DNA of 64,000 bases from Thereva unica. Lineage: Eukaryota; Arthropoda; Insecta; Diptera; Therevidae. Each line of letters opens with the position of its first letter. The stretch's first letter is position 1. The DNA lies in contig OX465282.1 in assembly GCA_949987705.1 (NCBI GenBank), positions 13,256,501 to 13,320,500 on the forward strand, given 5' to 3'. Under the pieces are notes generated by a model. It did not search any database. It was not told the origin of the DNA and saw nothing but the letters and a program-made list of their open reading frames with translations. This document shows positions 1-10,098 of this stretch, piece after piece. Both the position numbers and the translations under genes were made by a program.

Positions 1-1560
1 TGTTTTAAAAATTGTCCACAAAATTTAAGAACGAAAATTCCCTAAAATTCTTCAGTTTTAATACATCAAATTTCCGCTCCAAGCAAATCTCTGCGCTAGT
101 TGTATTCTGTATAAAGCATTTGCGTAATCTTACACGAGATGCGTTTGTATAAGTGAGAGCTTCTGCTTCGGCTTTTGCAGGGGAAATTTCAAACCTTTTT
201 TGTTGCAGGCATGGATGGTGATCGTATTTTCGGGAAAAAATAAAATCTGAGGAAAAATCGGTTTGTTTGGCAAGAATTTTAATGACTTGCTTGATGGTGA
301 TTTCCTTGATTTGAGAATATAGGGATTCTTGCCCGGTGGTCAGGTAGTGATCAATCGGTGTTTATTATCTTGGCTTTATGAAAAACCCAAGAAAATATTT
401 TAATGGCAAATACTACCTTCATGTAATAATTAAGTTTTATGACATCCTTGTTTTTCGTTATTGTCTTTTTAGCCGTAACAACTTCCCGGAACTAGATTCG
501 CAAAAAAGGTGTATCCCTTGCACAGGTATTTTACAACATGAGTGTTGATAAATTTTGCGTAAATTCATTTTTTATGGTTTTTATTATTTTTGTATGTAAA
601 TATGGGCTTTGCTGGAATATTTTACCATAAATTTTAATTTTTGTAGGTGCATATTTTATGTCTTCCCAAATAAAAATTTTACAAATATATTTTATTAGAA
701 TTCATTTATTTCGATTGTTTATTGTTTATTAGCCGCACTTGCTAAATTTCAAATCAGCAAAAGCAGCGATATCAAAATTTCACATGAATGAAAAATTTAA
801 ATATCAAACAAAAAAGATCTATTCTCATATCCCATGACAGGAACAAGTTCGTAGAGTGCATTACTGCGACATTAATTCAATTTACATTCATAATTATCTA
901 ACACTGGCTTCAATTTCTTGCCGGCGACACCGCAGAAGAGATTTCTTGAAAGTCGCCAGAAAATTTACCTCGGGCACGCACTCATAAAGTAAAGCCCAAC
1001 AAGACATACGAATGCAGCCGAACCCCTTTTTTGTGCAAAGATTTCCCCTCCGGCGGCCGTGTTGTGCACTAATTTTGACTGTGTTAGGAGGTTTTTGAGA
1101 TTGGGTTAGTTTAATTTTGTGACTGTATTTTTTTTAAGCTTCCCTTAATATTTTGTTGTTGGAACTGAATTTCATGTTGGACTTCGTCGCTGAGTGTATT
1201 AGGGCCTTAAATGTTCGGTAATGCAAATGGCTGATGACGTTTCCTTTCGTAAATTTAAAGGTACTTCGCCCCTGTTCGCCACCCATTTTATCCCAACATA
1301 CGTGTCTCCTATATCGATGACGTTAATTAAAAAAAGCTTACTTTAACCCATTATATCTACTCTTTGCCCCTTTACCTGGGCTGTCCGTCTGCGTAGGATC
1401 TTTAATATCCTTACCATCGGAAGTTATTGCCGTAAAATTTATCCATAATATGGATTATGTTAAAATCTCGGCTCTGGCTCCTCCTCCACCAGTCTGAAGA
1501 AAATTCGTGTGAAACTAGCTGAAACCGAAACTGAATTACAACAATAAATCGAGTCTTGTC
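1..1560. other. AT-rich stretch with no gene recognised
   Basis: No long open frame, RNA gene or terminal repeat is visible. Short poly-A/T runs and AT-rich spacer dominate. Confidence 0.5.
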
Positions 1561-1568
1561 AAGAAGGA

Positions 1569-1640
1569 AACAGGAACGGCACTTTAATAGGTGCAAATGG
1601 TGCATTTTTACCGGGCGCAATTTCAGAAATTACGATTTTA
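1569..1640 (+). repeat. Dispersed repeat fragment (ACCGGGCGCAATTT family)
   Basis: This stretch resembles two others in the window, near 40795-40870 and 41345-41415. All share a CGGC(A/G)CTTTcATA-like block followed by AAATGG and ACCGGGCGCAATT. It is a degenerate fragment without visible ends, so the element class is unknown. Confidence 0.45.
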
Positions 1641-1654
1641 AAAAACTAAAAAAA

Positions 1655-1940
1655 ACCGTGTCTTTATTGTCATATATTAAAGGATCTGTTCCTTTTTCCA
1701 TTGTCTTTCGCAAGATGTGGCCAATCCAATTCCATTTCGTTCGTCTGATATCGTCGTATATCTCGTACTTCGTACTAGTCGTGCTATTATGGATCTCTAA
1801 TTCGGCGAGAAACACCCGGATCGCCTTTGTTCTGAAGTTATTGAAAGCGCCTTATATGTCCAGGAAGGCTGTTAAGGTGGACTGTTTTTTTCTATGCAAA
1901 TTGTGCAAATGGCAATTATCATGCGGGAAGTCGTGAATAA
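1655..1940 (-). pseudogene. Decayed LINE fragments (RT motif A piece and LINE-P-like C-terminus)
   Basis: On the minus strand about 1800-1935 reads a broken reverse-transcriptase motif A (FLDI, stop, GAFNN). About 1708-1742 reads KWNWIGHILRK, the conserved segment near the C-terminus of LINE-P type EN-RT proteins. Stops and frame changes break both. Two unrelated LINE scraps may be joined here. Confidence 0.5.
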
Positions 1941-2043
1941 AAATGCTAAACAGTTTCGGACTCAAGATGGACCCCTGCGGTACTCCAGAATCGCGAATTT
2001 GGTCGACATCGACTCGCCCAGCTGAATATAGGCTGACTTATTA

Positions 2044-2275
2044 GTGAGGATGCTGTACACCATTTTTGATATGCTAAAGGGACAGTCGGGGTGGGGGGTG
2101 CGACAGCGAGGGAGGCCCAACCTTCGCTGGAAGGATGGCGTGGACCAGGACGCTCAGAGTTTAGGGATGCCAAACTGGATGACATCGGCTCAGAATCGGG
2201 ACCGGTGGAGAGAACAGTTGCGCTAGGCCAGGACCGGATCCCGGTTGTAGAGCCGTTAAAGAAGAAGAAAGGGAC
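2044..2275 (+). mobile_element. 3' end of an RTE-type LINE
   Basis: The frame from 2044 reads GRPNLRWKDGVDQD and then AQNRDRWREQLR, the usual C-terminal motifs of RTE/BovB-like endonuclease-reverse transcriptases. A stop follows, then GTTGTAGAGCCGTTAAAGAAG and a GAA-rich tail. The same ending is seen reversed at 63938-64000 and in related form at 35965-36085 and 62765-62940. Only the 3' end is present, as expected of 5'-truncated LINE copies. Confidence 0.65.
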
Positions 2276-2598
2276 AGTCGAGTCTATTCATCCTGAAAAT
2301 GAGGCCTTTGTACCATACACAGTCAAACGCCTTCTTTTGATTGAGTACACACATGACCGTACATTTCTTAGCTCTTAGATTCTGGATGACGTTCTCCTGG
2401 AGAAGAATTAGCGCATGTTCTGTGGAATGCTGTTTTTCGAACCTGGGGCCTTATCATGAAATGCGATGCGAAAATTAAATTCTCCGAAAATCGAAAAAAG
2501 CGATCATAGCATGCGAATTCGAAACAATTTGATGCGATTGTAACCGGAAATTTATGCGTTGGCTGTGAAGCTATCGCATTTGACGTTTTGAAGTAAAA

Positions 2599-3625
2599 AT
2601 GTAAGTTTATCTTTCATATTTTCTAATAACTATTTAATTGATTATATAAATGAACATTTTTGCAGGGGAAAAGCTACAACTCAAAAGCAGTATGAAATTC
2701 TTGTGACCTGGGGGTCTACTATGTATTCGGATGAAGAAGCATCCCGGTTTAGCCAGAGGTTATTTAACTACCAAAGAGGCAAAAATAAAAGGGAATACTT
2801 TGTGGGATCAATTAGTGGTACAATTGAACGCATCAGGCCCACCAATACGAAATTGTGATGGTTGGAAAAAGGTATATGGGAGTGTTTCAAGTTCCACCAC
2901 AATCAGTCAGAAATCAGTGATGGAAATTAACCCTAATCATGGATGGAAAATTGTCTAAAAGTCTATTTATTTGTATCTTTTAGGTTTGGAGTGATTGGAA
3001 ATTCCATATAAAAAAAAAGCGCAACATAACAAAAAGCAAGTGAAAGGAACAGGAGGGGGGCCAAATAAATTGCTTAGCTTTACGTCCCTAGAGGAAAATG
3101 TAATGGAGCTTGTGAGTACACAACAAGCTGTAAATGGTGTGAATGGAGACACCTTCGGTGGAGAATCTATGAGGCATCCAATACCTGAAACCCCTCCGCA
3201 GGATGAACCTTTTTCCACAGATATTCAGCTAATGTTTGATGATATTCAAAATTTGGACGAAACGGAAGAAGTCGCCAAAGAAATAAACCAAGAAAATATT
3301 ATTCCAAATCGACAAACAAGTCAACCTGATAAGACTGATAGCACAACCAGGGTGCAATTACTGCAACAACAATGTACTGCCCAAGACAATTTTTTTGGTG
3401 ATTTGTCAAAAACATTAAAATCAATTGATGAAACGAATAAAGAAATGTTAAAGTTTTTAAAGAAAACGTTTTACTTGGAAGAAAAAAAATATGATATAGA
3501 AAAAAAAACTCAAAATTATGGAAGAGCGAAATGTTCAAAAGCTAAAAGCACACATTGAAACTCTAGAAGTTAAAAAACTTAAAGTTGAATTAGAGGAGAA
3601 AAAACTGAGGAGCAATAATGTTTAA
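2599..3625 (+). pseudogene. Harbinger Myb/SANT-like DNA-binding protein, frameshifted
   Basis: In PIF/Harbinger elements this protein partners the transposase and aids DNA binding and nuclear import. A possible structure is ATG at 2599 split by an intron (donor GTAAGT at 2601), exon 2666-2871, intron 2872-2985 and exon 2986-3625. The exons read ATTQKQYEILVT, then MKKHPGLARG, then WKK joined to VWSDWK, the zeste-like Myb/SANT pattern, followed by a lysine-rich segment and a C-terminal coiled coil (about 3519-3622). Two frame breaks are visible. One is an extra stretch around 2708-2731 between YEILVT and MKKHP. The other is a one-base slip in the A-run near 3500, which moves the coiled coil to another frame. 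Either could be an unrecognised micro-intron or polymorphism, but as read the gene is broken. Confidence 0.65.
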
Positions 3626-3794
3626 GAATTGATATTTGCTGTGAATGCTGTGAACTTTTAATTTATAACCCATAAAAAGTGCCTTGAATGAAGTGCCAAT
3701 GAATATTTTTATTTACCTTCTTGTGATCAATAAATTTTGAATAAATGTTTAAATAAAAAAAAACATATGTAATAATAAAATATGTATTTTTTCT

Positions 3795-5064
3795 TTATCT
3801 AGGAACAATAGAATTCAATATATTATTTCTTATATTTGTAGATGTATTGTCTTCTGTATCTACACTTTCCGGGTCTATTGATTCAATAGTTACTATATTT
3901 TCTGTGGTCTCAACCGGCAAGTTCGCTTTATAATGGAGACATATATTATGCAAGGCACAACATACATTTACTATTTGCAGGGCCTTTTCTGGTGTGTAAT
4001 GGAGCTGCCTAGCACCCAAAACACATCTAAAACGGCTTTTTAGTAACCCAATAGCACGTTCTATTATATTCCGGGTTTTGGAATGGATTGAATTAAATGT
4101 CGCCTCTCTGCTCCCTTCCTCAGCCGCCCTGTAAGGTGTTATAAGCCATGGCTCCAGCGGATATCCGGAGTCACCTGATTGAAGAATATTTTAATTTATT
4201 TAATTAAAACATTACTAATATATTAATATTTCTTACCAAGTATCCATGAAGACGTATCACCCTTCCTTCTTTCTTCCTCCAAATGTTTCCTCAACTCACT
4301 TAGGTTCCACACAAATGAGTCATGTGAAGCACCACCATATCGCCCATCTATGCATCGAATCTTCATGAGATGGTCGCACATCTAAAAGTTTCAGACAAAC
4401 AGTGGTTGTTTTAAATAAGCAGCTAACAACTTGTATTTAAAATCTTACCACCATTGCATTTAAGCTATGGTATCCTTTTCTATTATAAAATAAGTGTTCA
4501 TTTTCCTTTGGTCTAATTATATTTATGTGCGTTCCATCCACACATCCAATTACTCCAGGAAAGCCTGTTTTTTTTTCAAAAAAATGCACTTTGCAGGCAT
4601 TCTTTTCTTCTGCAGTCATTTTATAACATATCCATTTTGGACAGATTTTTAAGGACATTATTTTCAGGACTTCCTTCAAATTTGTTGACATGGTTGACTG
4701 CGCCATGCCCACAAAACTATCCTGCCCCGTGCCTCTTTGGTATCCTCCTTCCGCGAAAAAGCGTAAAACAGACGCCAGCTTAACATAAGGTGGAATGGAC
4801 ACCGAATTAGCGGCTGGTTTAAATTCATTGCTAATCTCTTCCATTAGATATAAAAACACCGGCTTCGATACGCGAAAGAGTTGAATAAACCTGTAACACA
4901 AAATAATTGTAATGAAGATACTAATCAAGTTTGTGTACTTACATTGTACCAGGGAGCCCCATAGGGTTTGAATGATCACGAAGTTTTCTTCGAATCAATC
5001 TCATATTATTCTCCCGATGTTCATCTTCGCTGTCAGATGAGAAAAATGCTTCTACACTAATCAT
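3795..5064 (-). CDS. Harbinger transposase (HARBI1-like, DDE_Tnp_4), four exons, intact
   Basis: Catalyses cut-and-paste movement of the surrounding Harbinger element. Exons on the minus strand are 5064-4943, 4890-4449, 4381-4237 and 4174-3795. Every junction is GT-AG and the phases join without a stop, giving 1089 nt and 362 residues, a usual length for the family. The acidic motifs are in place: CVDGTH (D159), GGASHDS (D209), GDSGYP (D238) and RNIIERAIG (E275). The N-terminal part carries the helix-turn-helix-like region (about 60-115). The start is the ATG at 5064, just inside the right end and ahead of an acidic serine-rich stretch. Splice sites are inferred by eye from consensus and reading frame. 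HARBI1 itself is the domesticated relative; the terminal repeats argue this is a transposon copy. Confidence 0.88.
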
Positions 5065-5244
5065 CACTTCTCACTTTTTTATTAAATTATTTAATTTAAA
5101 AAAAAACCGTTGTCAACCGTTGTTATCGCAATTTTAAATTGTCAAATATTGACATGAAGTTGTCTGCTTTCCCAGCATTGGAAAAATTTTTGGGTTCAGT
5201 AGGGCAGTACTCTCTCTGCAATGCGAATTCGTAGCAAACGCATC

Positions 5245-5564
5245 CAGGGGCCCTATTCTCTATTACAATACTCAAATGCTTTTTACTCGAAACTGTTATC
5301 CGAAACTAAAATGCTTTGGTATTCCCTATTACAATATTGCTTTTTCTAGTAGAAGTGTCCCCGAAAGAAAAGAAAATGAGTGCAATAGCTTTCAATTGTG
5401 TCGCCCATACCTAAAATGTTATAAATTTCTCGATTACCCCTTAGCTTTCGAGTAAAACTCTAACAATATTGTTACAGTTACGAGTCAGTTTTGTAATAGA
5501 GAATACGATTTTGGCAGTTTCGAGAGAAATTCTCACAATATTGTAATAGAGAATAAGGCCCCTG
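5245..5564. mobile_element. Nested MITE (CAGGGGCCCTATTCTC ends), 320 bp
   Basis: Inverted repeats of 26 bp at 5245-5270 and 5539-5564, nearly perfect, both reading CAGGGGCC(C/T)TATTCTC from outside. It lies inside the right end of the Harbinger element, so it inserted later. It has no ORF. No clean target duplication is visible. The GGGGCC start resembles the host Harbinger ends. Confidence 0.75.
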
Positions 5565-5642
5565 TGATCGGTAAATATATTCGCATCGCAAATTTAATTC
5601 GTTTCGCATCTACTTTCGTATCGCATTTCATGATAGGGCCCC

Positions 5643-6085
5643 TGAATTAGAACTTTGGGATCATTTCGTTGGCCGAGCAGAAGTCCTCCAGGTTTCTTAA
5701 GTAGTTTCCCAAACTTTAATAGCAAGGAGATTGGCCTCAGATCATCCAGCGTTCAGGCTTTACCAGCTTTGGGGATTGGCATAATCTTCGCCTCCTTCCG
5801 GGGAAGTATCCGTTGCATAGACAGTTGTTGATGATTGTGGAGAGATGTTTGAATACTGTTCCCCCGAATTTCTTTAACAGGAAATTATAAATCTGATTAC
5901 TTCTCCCAGAACTTTTGTTTTTGGGTTCACAGATTATCCACAAAATTTCGGACGGTACGTGAAGAACTCTCCTCTTTCCGTAGGTCTATGCGCACGAGAG
6001 CTTACTGAAAAGGGCACCAGTGGTGGGGCCTCCAAATCGAGCATTGACATAACCTCTTCGATGTTTCTAACAGCTGACAGTTCTA
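5643..6085 (-). pseudogene. LINE reverse-transcriptase fragment
   Basis: The minus strand around 5943-5640 reads LLKKFGGTVFKHLSTIINNCL-NGYFP then SPKLVKPER and SLGNYLRNLE. These match the fingers region of LINE RTs (tally of upstream helix, YFP, K..KP, L..LGK..E). Stops and indels interrupt it. Likely R1/LOA/I or Jockey group; too short to place. Confidence 0.5.
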
Positions 6086-6220
6086 AGCTCAGGAGTCACC
6101 CTTTGTACTACTAGTGCGTTATGTCGTTTTTTACGCCATGGTGCAATGTCTAGCAGTAAGCTTAGTACGAGAGGGAAATAGGTTAAGGGTTATGAGGGTC
6201 CGGGAGGGTGTTTACAAAGC
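6086..6220 (-). mobile_element. LINE-A 3' end fragment
   Basis: Read on the minus strand this matches the 3' end of the LINE at 10099-12587: TACTAAGCTTACTGCTAGAC, then the GCACCA/TGACA block and GTACAAAGGGTGACTCCTGAGCTTAG. Only the last 130 bases are present. Confidence 0.6.
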
Positions 6221-6279
6221 AGGGTTAGCGTCTAAAAAATCATTTCTTACAATACTATCCTTGTTGAGCGTTCTCTTAA

Positions 6280-7648
6280 GGGGGTATTCTAGTGTAGAAG
6301 CATGAATTTGAGGTGTTTTTTCAGCTGCTATAAATAAAAAACCAAAAATATTTTTACTATCCATTTTTTCACAAGATATTTATTCATGTTTAAAGAATAC
6401 ATAAAAAATAAAAAAAAGTTAAAAAATTAAAAACTGTAAATTTTATAGGTTGTTGAAGTAGGGTGTAAAAAAAAATGGCGCGCCAAGTTTGCCACGATTC
6501 CAACCCTTCTGATGATCTGACCAAAAAAAAACATATTATTAATTTAAATGAATGCTGCTATCGTACTAACTAAGAAAAAGTGGAATTTTTTTTTTGGCTA
6601 AATTCCGGCTGTCCGAAAAAAAAATTTTTTTTTTGGCCTATTTTTTTGACTTTTCGGAATTTTTTAAAAATAGTAAAAAAACATTATTTTTTTATAATAA
6701 CAGTTAGTACGATAAAGACATGTATTGAGAACACTCACTGAAAATTTGAAGTAAATCGGTCAAGTAGAACTTGAGAAATCATGGCAAACTTTTTGAAAAA
6801 TGTAGTTTCGAGATAAACACGTTTAAAGTTTAGGGTAAAATTACACCGGTTTTGAACCATAAAATGACATTTTATACTTAGACCCTGTTTAGATGTTGCG
6901 CTTTGTCGCGCGCTTTGAGTCGCCTCAAAGCGCACATTTGTTTAGACGATTCGCTTTGAGCCCAGTCGCTTCCTTTACAGCTGGAACAAATGGAATAAAA
7001 ACAATTTGCATAATTTGCTATCTACGAAGTATTGGCGTGTTTTTATAAAGTGTGATAACAATTTTTGCGATATCCAGAGTATTTCCGTTTTTTAAAATAA
7101 GAAAAGTGATATGGTGTTTTTGTAAATTGCCAAAATAACATTTCTTAAAAGTTTTCTCGCACGTGTTTTCACTTAGAAGGCTGAAACGAAAGTGAAATGG
7201 AACACGAAGATGGAACAAAATGAAATTAAAACGCCAAAAAGCGCAAGTTAATCCCTTTCTGATCAAGACTCACTTCCCACCGCCCCGAAACCTCCCCGCG
7301 CCCACAAATTTCGTGAGGCACTTGCGCTGAAGCGCACCGTCTAAACAGGGTTTTACGTTCATTTAATCCGCGATTCCTGCTCCATACATTGGGCCTTCTT
7401 CTACTTCAAAAAAAGCATTTTCCAAACAACAACAAACCCTTTTAAGGACATATTCTTGAAAGGTTGAGCTTTGAAAATATAAAATTTTTTTTTTTTTTAT
7501 TTCAAATTTCTACACTAGAATACCCCTACTAAAATGAAAATAATTAAAATTTTAACAAGCCCTTTTAAGGACATATTCTTGAAAGGTTAAGCTTTGAAAA
7601 TATCAAAAAAAAAGTGATTTTTTCAAATTTCTACACTAGAATACCCCC
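6280..7648. mobile_element. piggyBac-like non-autonomous element with TTAA target duplication
   Basis: Ends are GGGGGTATTCTAGTGTAGAA at 6280 and its inverse ending at 7648. Both are flanked by TTAA (6276-6279 and 7649-7652), the hallmark piggyBac target site. The 1.37-kb interior is poly-A/T rich, has no transposase frame, and contains a nested MITE at 6882-7351. The right terminus is present twice. Confidence 0.75.
6882..7351. mobile_element. Nested MITE (ACCCTGTTTAGA ends), 470 bp
   Basis: Inverted ends read ACCCTGTTTAGATGTTGCGCTT and, from the other side, ACCCTGTTTAGACGGTGCGC. Subterminal GCGC-rich repeats follow. No ORF of a transposase is visible. It sits inside the piggyBac-like element. 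Confidence 0.65.
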
Positions 7649-7655
7649 TTAAAGA
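7429..7655 (+). repeat. Tandem duplication of the piggyBac-like right terminus
   Basis: A block of about 100 bp (ACCCTTTTAAGGACATATTC to CTACACTAGAATACCCC) occurs at about 7436-7530 and again at 7558-7648. Only the outer copy abuts TTAA. Slippage or unequal exchange could explain it. Confidence 0.7.
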
Positions 7656-7699
7656 AGCTACGTATCTCAACGACCTTCGCAGAATTATCTGTGATGAGG

Positions 7700-8180
7700 T
7701 TTCTGTCAACCAGAAGAGGGAAAGGATGCCCGTCTTCCTGAAGACCTCCTTAAAACCTTTGGGCCAGGTTTAATTTTCAGAAGTTGCCGCTTTAAACTAG
7801 CTGTTTTCATCTATTCTAGAATTTTCACGGATCATTAATGCCATAGCTCGGTAGCTGTGCGCGACTCTATTCCCCGAACTGTGGAAGTCCCTCTTCAGGG
7901 ATTGCACCCAACTTCTTCTAAGCCTAAACAGCTTGAACGTAGATGCCGTAGGGAATCTATAGCTAAGTTTCTTCATTGGGACTAGTTTAGCGTGACATTC
8001 TGCACATTCCAGCAGGGCAGCGGGAAAGGTTTTGACATGAGTCTTTGAGATACGCAAAAGTCGGGCAGGTCAGCTGACCGTCGCTTCCAAGTTGCAAGAG
8101 ATATGTAGCAATCTAGGAATGATGCACCCCTAGGAAAGGTCGGACTAATATGGACAATACCGTCTAGCTGCTCCACTGCA
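7700..8180 (-). pseudogene. Unclassified retroelement-like coding remnant
   Basis: The minus strand 8057-7797 is open and reads LSYRFPTASTFKLFRLRRSW then SSGNRVAHSYRAM. An overlapping frame covers 8176-7982. The layout resembles the region downstream of an RT domain in LINEs (arginine-rich, aromatic) but I cannot assign it. No start context or domain supports a host gene. Confidence 0.25.
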
Positions 8181-8744
8181 ACAATAATTTAATCATACCA
8201 ATTGATCCAAGCATGCTATTTCACGTAACAAACTGTCTCAATGAGTGACATAATGCCCCATATAACAACTTTCAACATTATCAAAAATGCACTTTTAGCA
8301 TATTGTTTATGGCATATACGATTCGCAATCGGTTTCTATTTTTTTCACATAGTTTTTTGCATTAATAATATTTATTTTCTTTAAAACTTATCATAAAATT
8401 AAAGGCATATGTATAAATAATGGCCTCCTTCGACTGAACCACGACGGTGTAAAAGAATTCCTCAAAAACGAGCCAAAATAAAAAGATTTTTGTTAACCAA
8501 AAAAAAATATATTTGACATAAAAATTGGGGTGTATTTTATAAAGTGCATATCAAGATTTGTAATGTTATATTTATTATTTTATCTAAAACGAAGTCTTCT
8601 GAAGATTTAATCTATAAATTCCTACAGCTGCAGGTGACCGCAAAAACAGGTAATAACGATATTTTTTATTTGTTGTGTGAACATTTTTTTAATTTTTTTA
8701 TTATTTAATATTAATTTAAATTAAGAAGAAAACACAGAATATTA
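8181..8744. other. AT-rich spacer downstream of the MORN gene
   Basis: No gene or repeat boundary recognised. It includes the 3' flank of the minus-strand MORN-repeat gene; no strong polyadenylation signal stands out. Confidence 0.4.
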
Positions 8745-9356
8745 CTAAACACTATTACAAAACAAATCCAATTTAAATTCTGGACCATCACCACTCCACT
8801 TAGAAAGTTCCGAAGTATTCGAGCTTCTACCCGACGATAGTCCCATACTGAAGCACCGACAACTGGACGATGTATCCGACTCATACAGATCATCGAATGC
8901 CAAGATATTCTCATCAATAATATCCTGCTGATATCCAATTGGTCTTGCAAAATCTCTATTATCAGTCAACAGATTGTCCATCGTTACAACTTCTGGCTCT
9001 TCGGGCACTGTTAATGGCTGTAGTGGTGCAACACCTTCATTTATTTCGCTCCAACTACGTCTATCCGGATATTGACAGTATGGCCATTGATTCTGCTCGT
9101 ATGGTAGACCATCTTTAAATTTCATTTCGTATCTTTCACATTTTCCATTGACGAAATTTCCACTTAGCTTAAACGATGATGGGAGGGTGATAACACCTCT
9201 GCCGTGGAATTGATCCTTTACGAAGCTGCCCTCGTAGGTTGTGCCATCGGGAAACGTGTAGACACCATTGCCAGTCATTCGGCCTAGTTCGTCGAAGCTA
9301 CCTTTATAGCGGCTACCTGTACAGTAAAATTTTTCACCTGCCGGTTGTGGGAACAT
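8745..9356 (-). CDS. MORN repeat-containing protein, MORN5-like
   Basis: A single uninterrupted frame of 203 residues. It opens with CTGSRYKGSF, then MORN units at about residues 16-38 (GNGVYTFPDGTTY), 39-61 (YEGSFVKDQFHGRGVITLP) and 62-85 (SGNFVNGKCE, FKDGLPYE). After these comes NQWPYCQYPDRRSWSEI, which fits the W-YCDGYDRRF-E segment characteristic of MORN5. MORN5 is a small protein linked to cilia and sperm flagella in animals; the exact function is not established. The C-terminus is serine-rich and more divergent than vertebrate MORN5. The ATG at 9356 is the natural start since the glycine/tyrosine repeat begins shortly after. It looks like a real host gene because it is intact amid decayed transposons. 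Confidence 0.85.
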   Translation of the reverse strand: MFPQPAGEKFYCTGSRYKGSFDELGRMTGNGVYTFPDGTTYEGSFVKDQFHGRGVITLPSSFKLSGNFVNGKCERYEMKFKDGLPYEQNQWPYCQYPDRRSWSEINEGVAPLQPLTVPEEPEVVTMDNLLTDNRDFARPIGYQQDIIDENILAFDDLYESDTSSSCRCFSMGLSSGRSSNTSELSKWSGDGPEFKLDLFCNSV

Positions 9357-9565
9357 TATTATTTTTGTAAGAGATATAAATGCGCTGAAAGTGACAATTC
9401 TAAACGAATAAATTGAAGATTAGTAGATTTTGGAAATAAAGTTTAATTTATAGGATCTAAGCCTACTAAAGCGCTAAATCAGACTAGCGTAGGTTTCTCG
9501 TGTAACCTTATGTCTGGTGAATTACGTTTTTTCCGTTCTAGACTTTAACGTTAGACTTTCCTAGC

Positions 9566-10098
9566 GGAAATTTCTGGAGCGGCCCTGTTTTAAATGGGAA
9601 ATTGTTAGGGACCTCCCAGAACTTTCGTGAAATCGACCAAAAATATCCCCTTTGCAAAATTTCCGGTTTTGGGAAAGTTCTGGATTGCCCCTTTTTTGGA
9701 TGGGAAATTGTTAGGGACCTCCCAGGGAGTCTGTGAATTCAATCGCACACCGGTCTGACCAGTATTTCCCGAGATAATGGGCATTTCGCCACCCTCATTT
9801 GGCCATTCACAAAAGCGGCCATAACTCCCGAACCCCTTGGAATTTTTGGACCAAATTTTGTGCGTTGAACTCGGGCGAGCGAGGCCTTTCCAACGATGCC
9901 CCATTCATTAAGATCCCAGCACTTTCGTGAAATCGACCAAATATATCCCAAGGGGTACCCCTTTGCAAAATTTCCGGTTTTGGGAAAATTCTGGAGTGGC
10001 CCTTTTTTGGATGGGAAATTGTTAGGGACCTCCCAGGGAGTCTGTGAATTCAATCGCACACCGGTGTGACCAGTATTTCCCGAGATAATGGGCATTTC
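9566..10098 (+). repeat. Satellite array of about 307-bp units, left part
   Basis: About 1.7 units of the same repeat found at 12588-13759. Landmark TTTCGCCACCCTCATTTGGC is at 9784, and the next landmark is cut at GGGCATTTC (10090-10098), where the LINE begins. The outermost part (9566-9640) joins two non-adjacent parts of the unit, so it is rearranged. Confidence 0.9.

Larger units (their letters stand above)
2445..5642. mobile_element. PIF/Harbinger DNA transposon, about 3.2 kb
   Basis: The left end begins GGGGCCTTATCATGAAATG. The right end, read in reverse, begins GGGGCCCTATCATGAAATG, giving terminal inverted repeats of about 25-30 bp. Inside are the two genes typical of this superfamily in divergent roles: a DDE_Tnp_4 transposase on the minus strand and a Myb/SANT (zeste-like) DNA-binding protein on the plus strand. 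A clear 3-bp TWA target duplication is not seen at these ends. A MITE is nested near the right end at 5245-5564. Confidence 0.85.
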
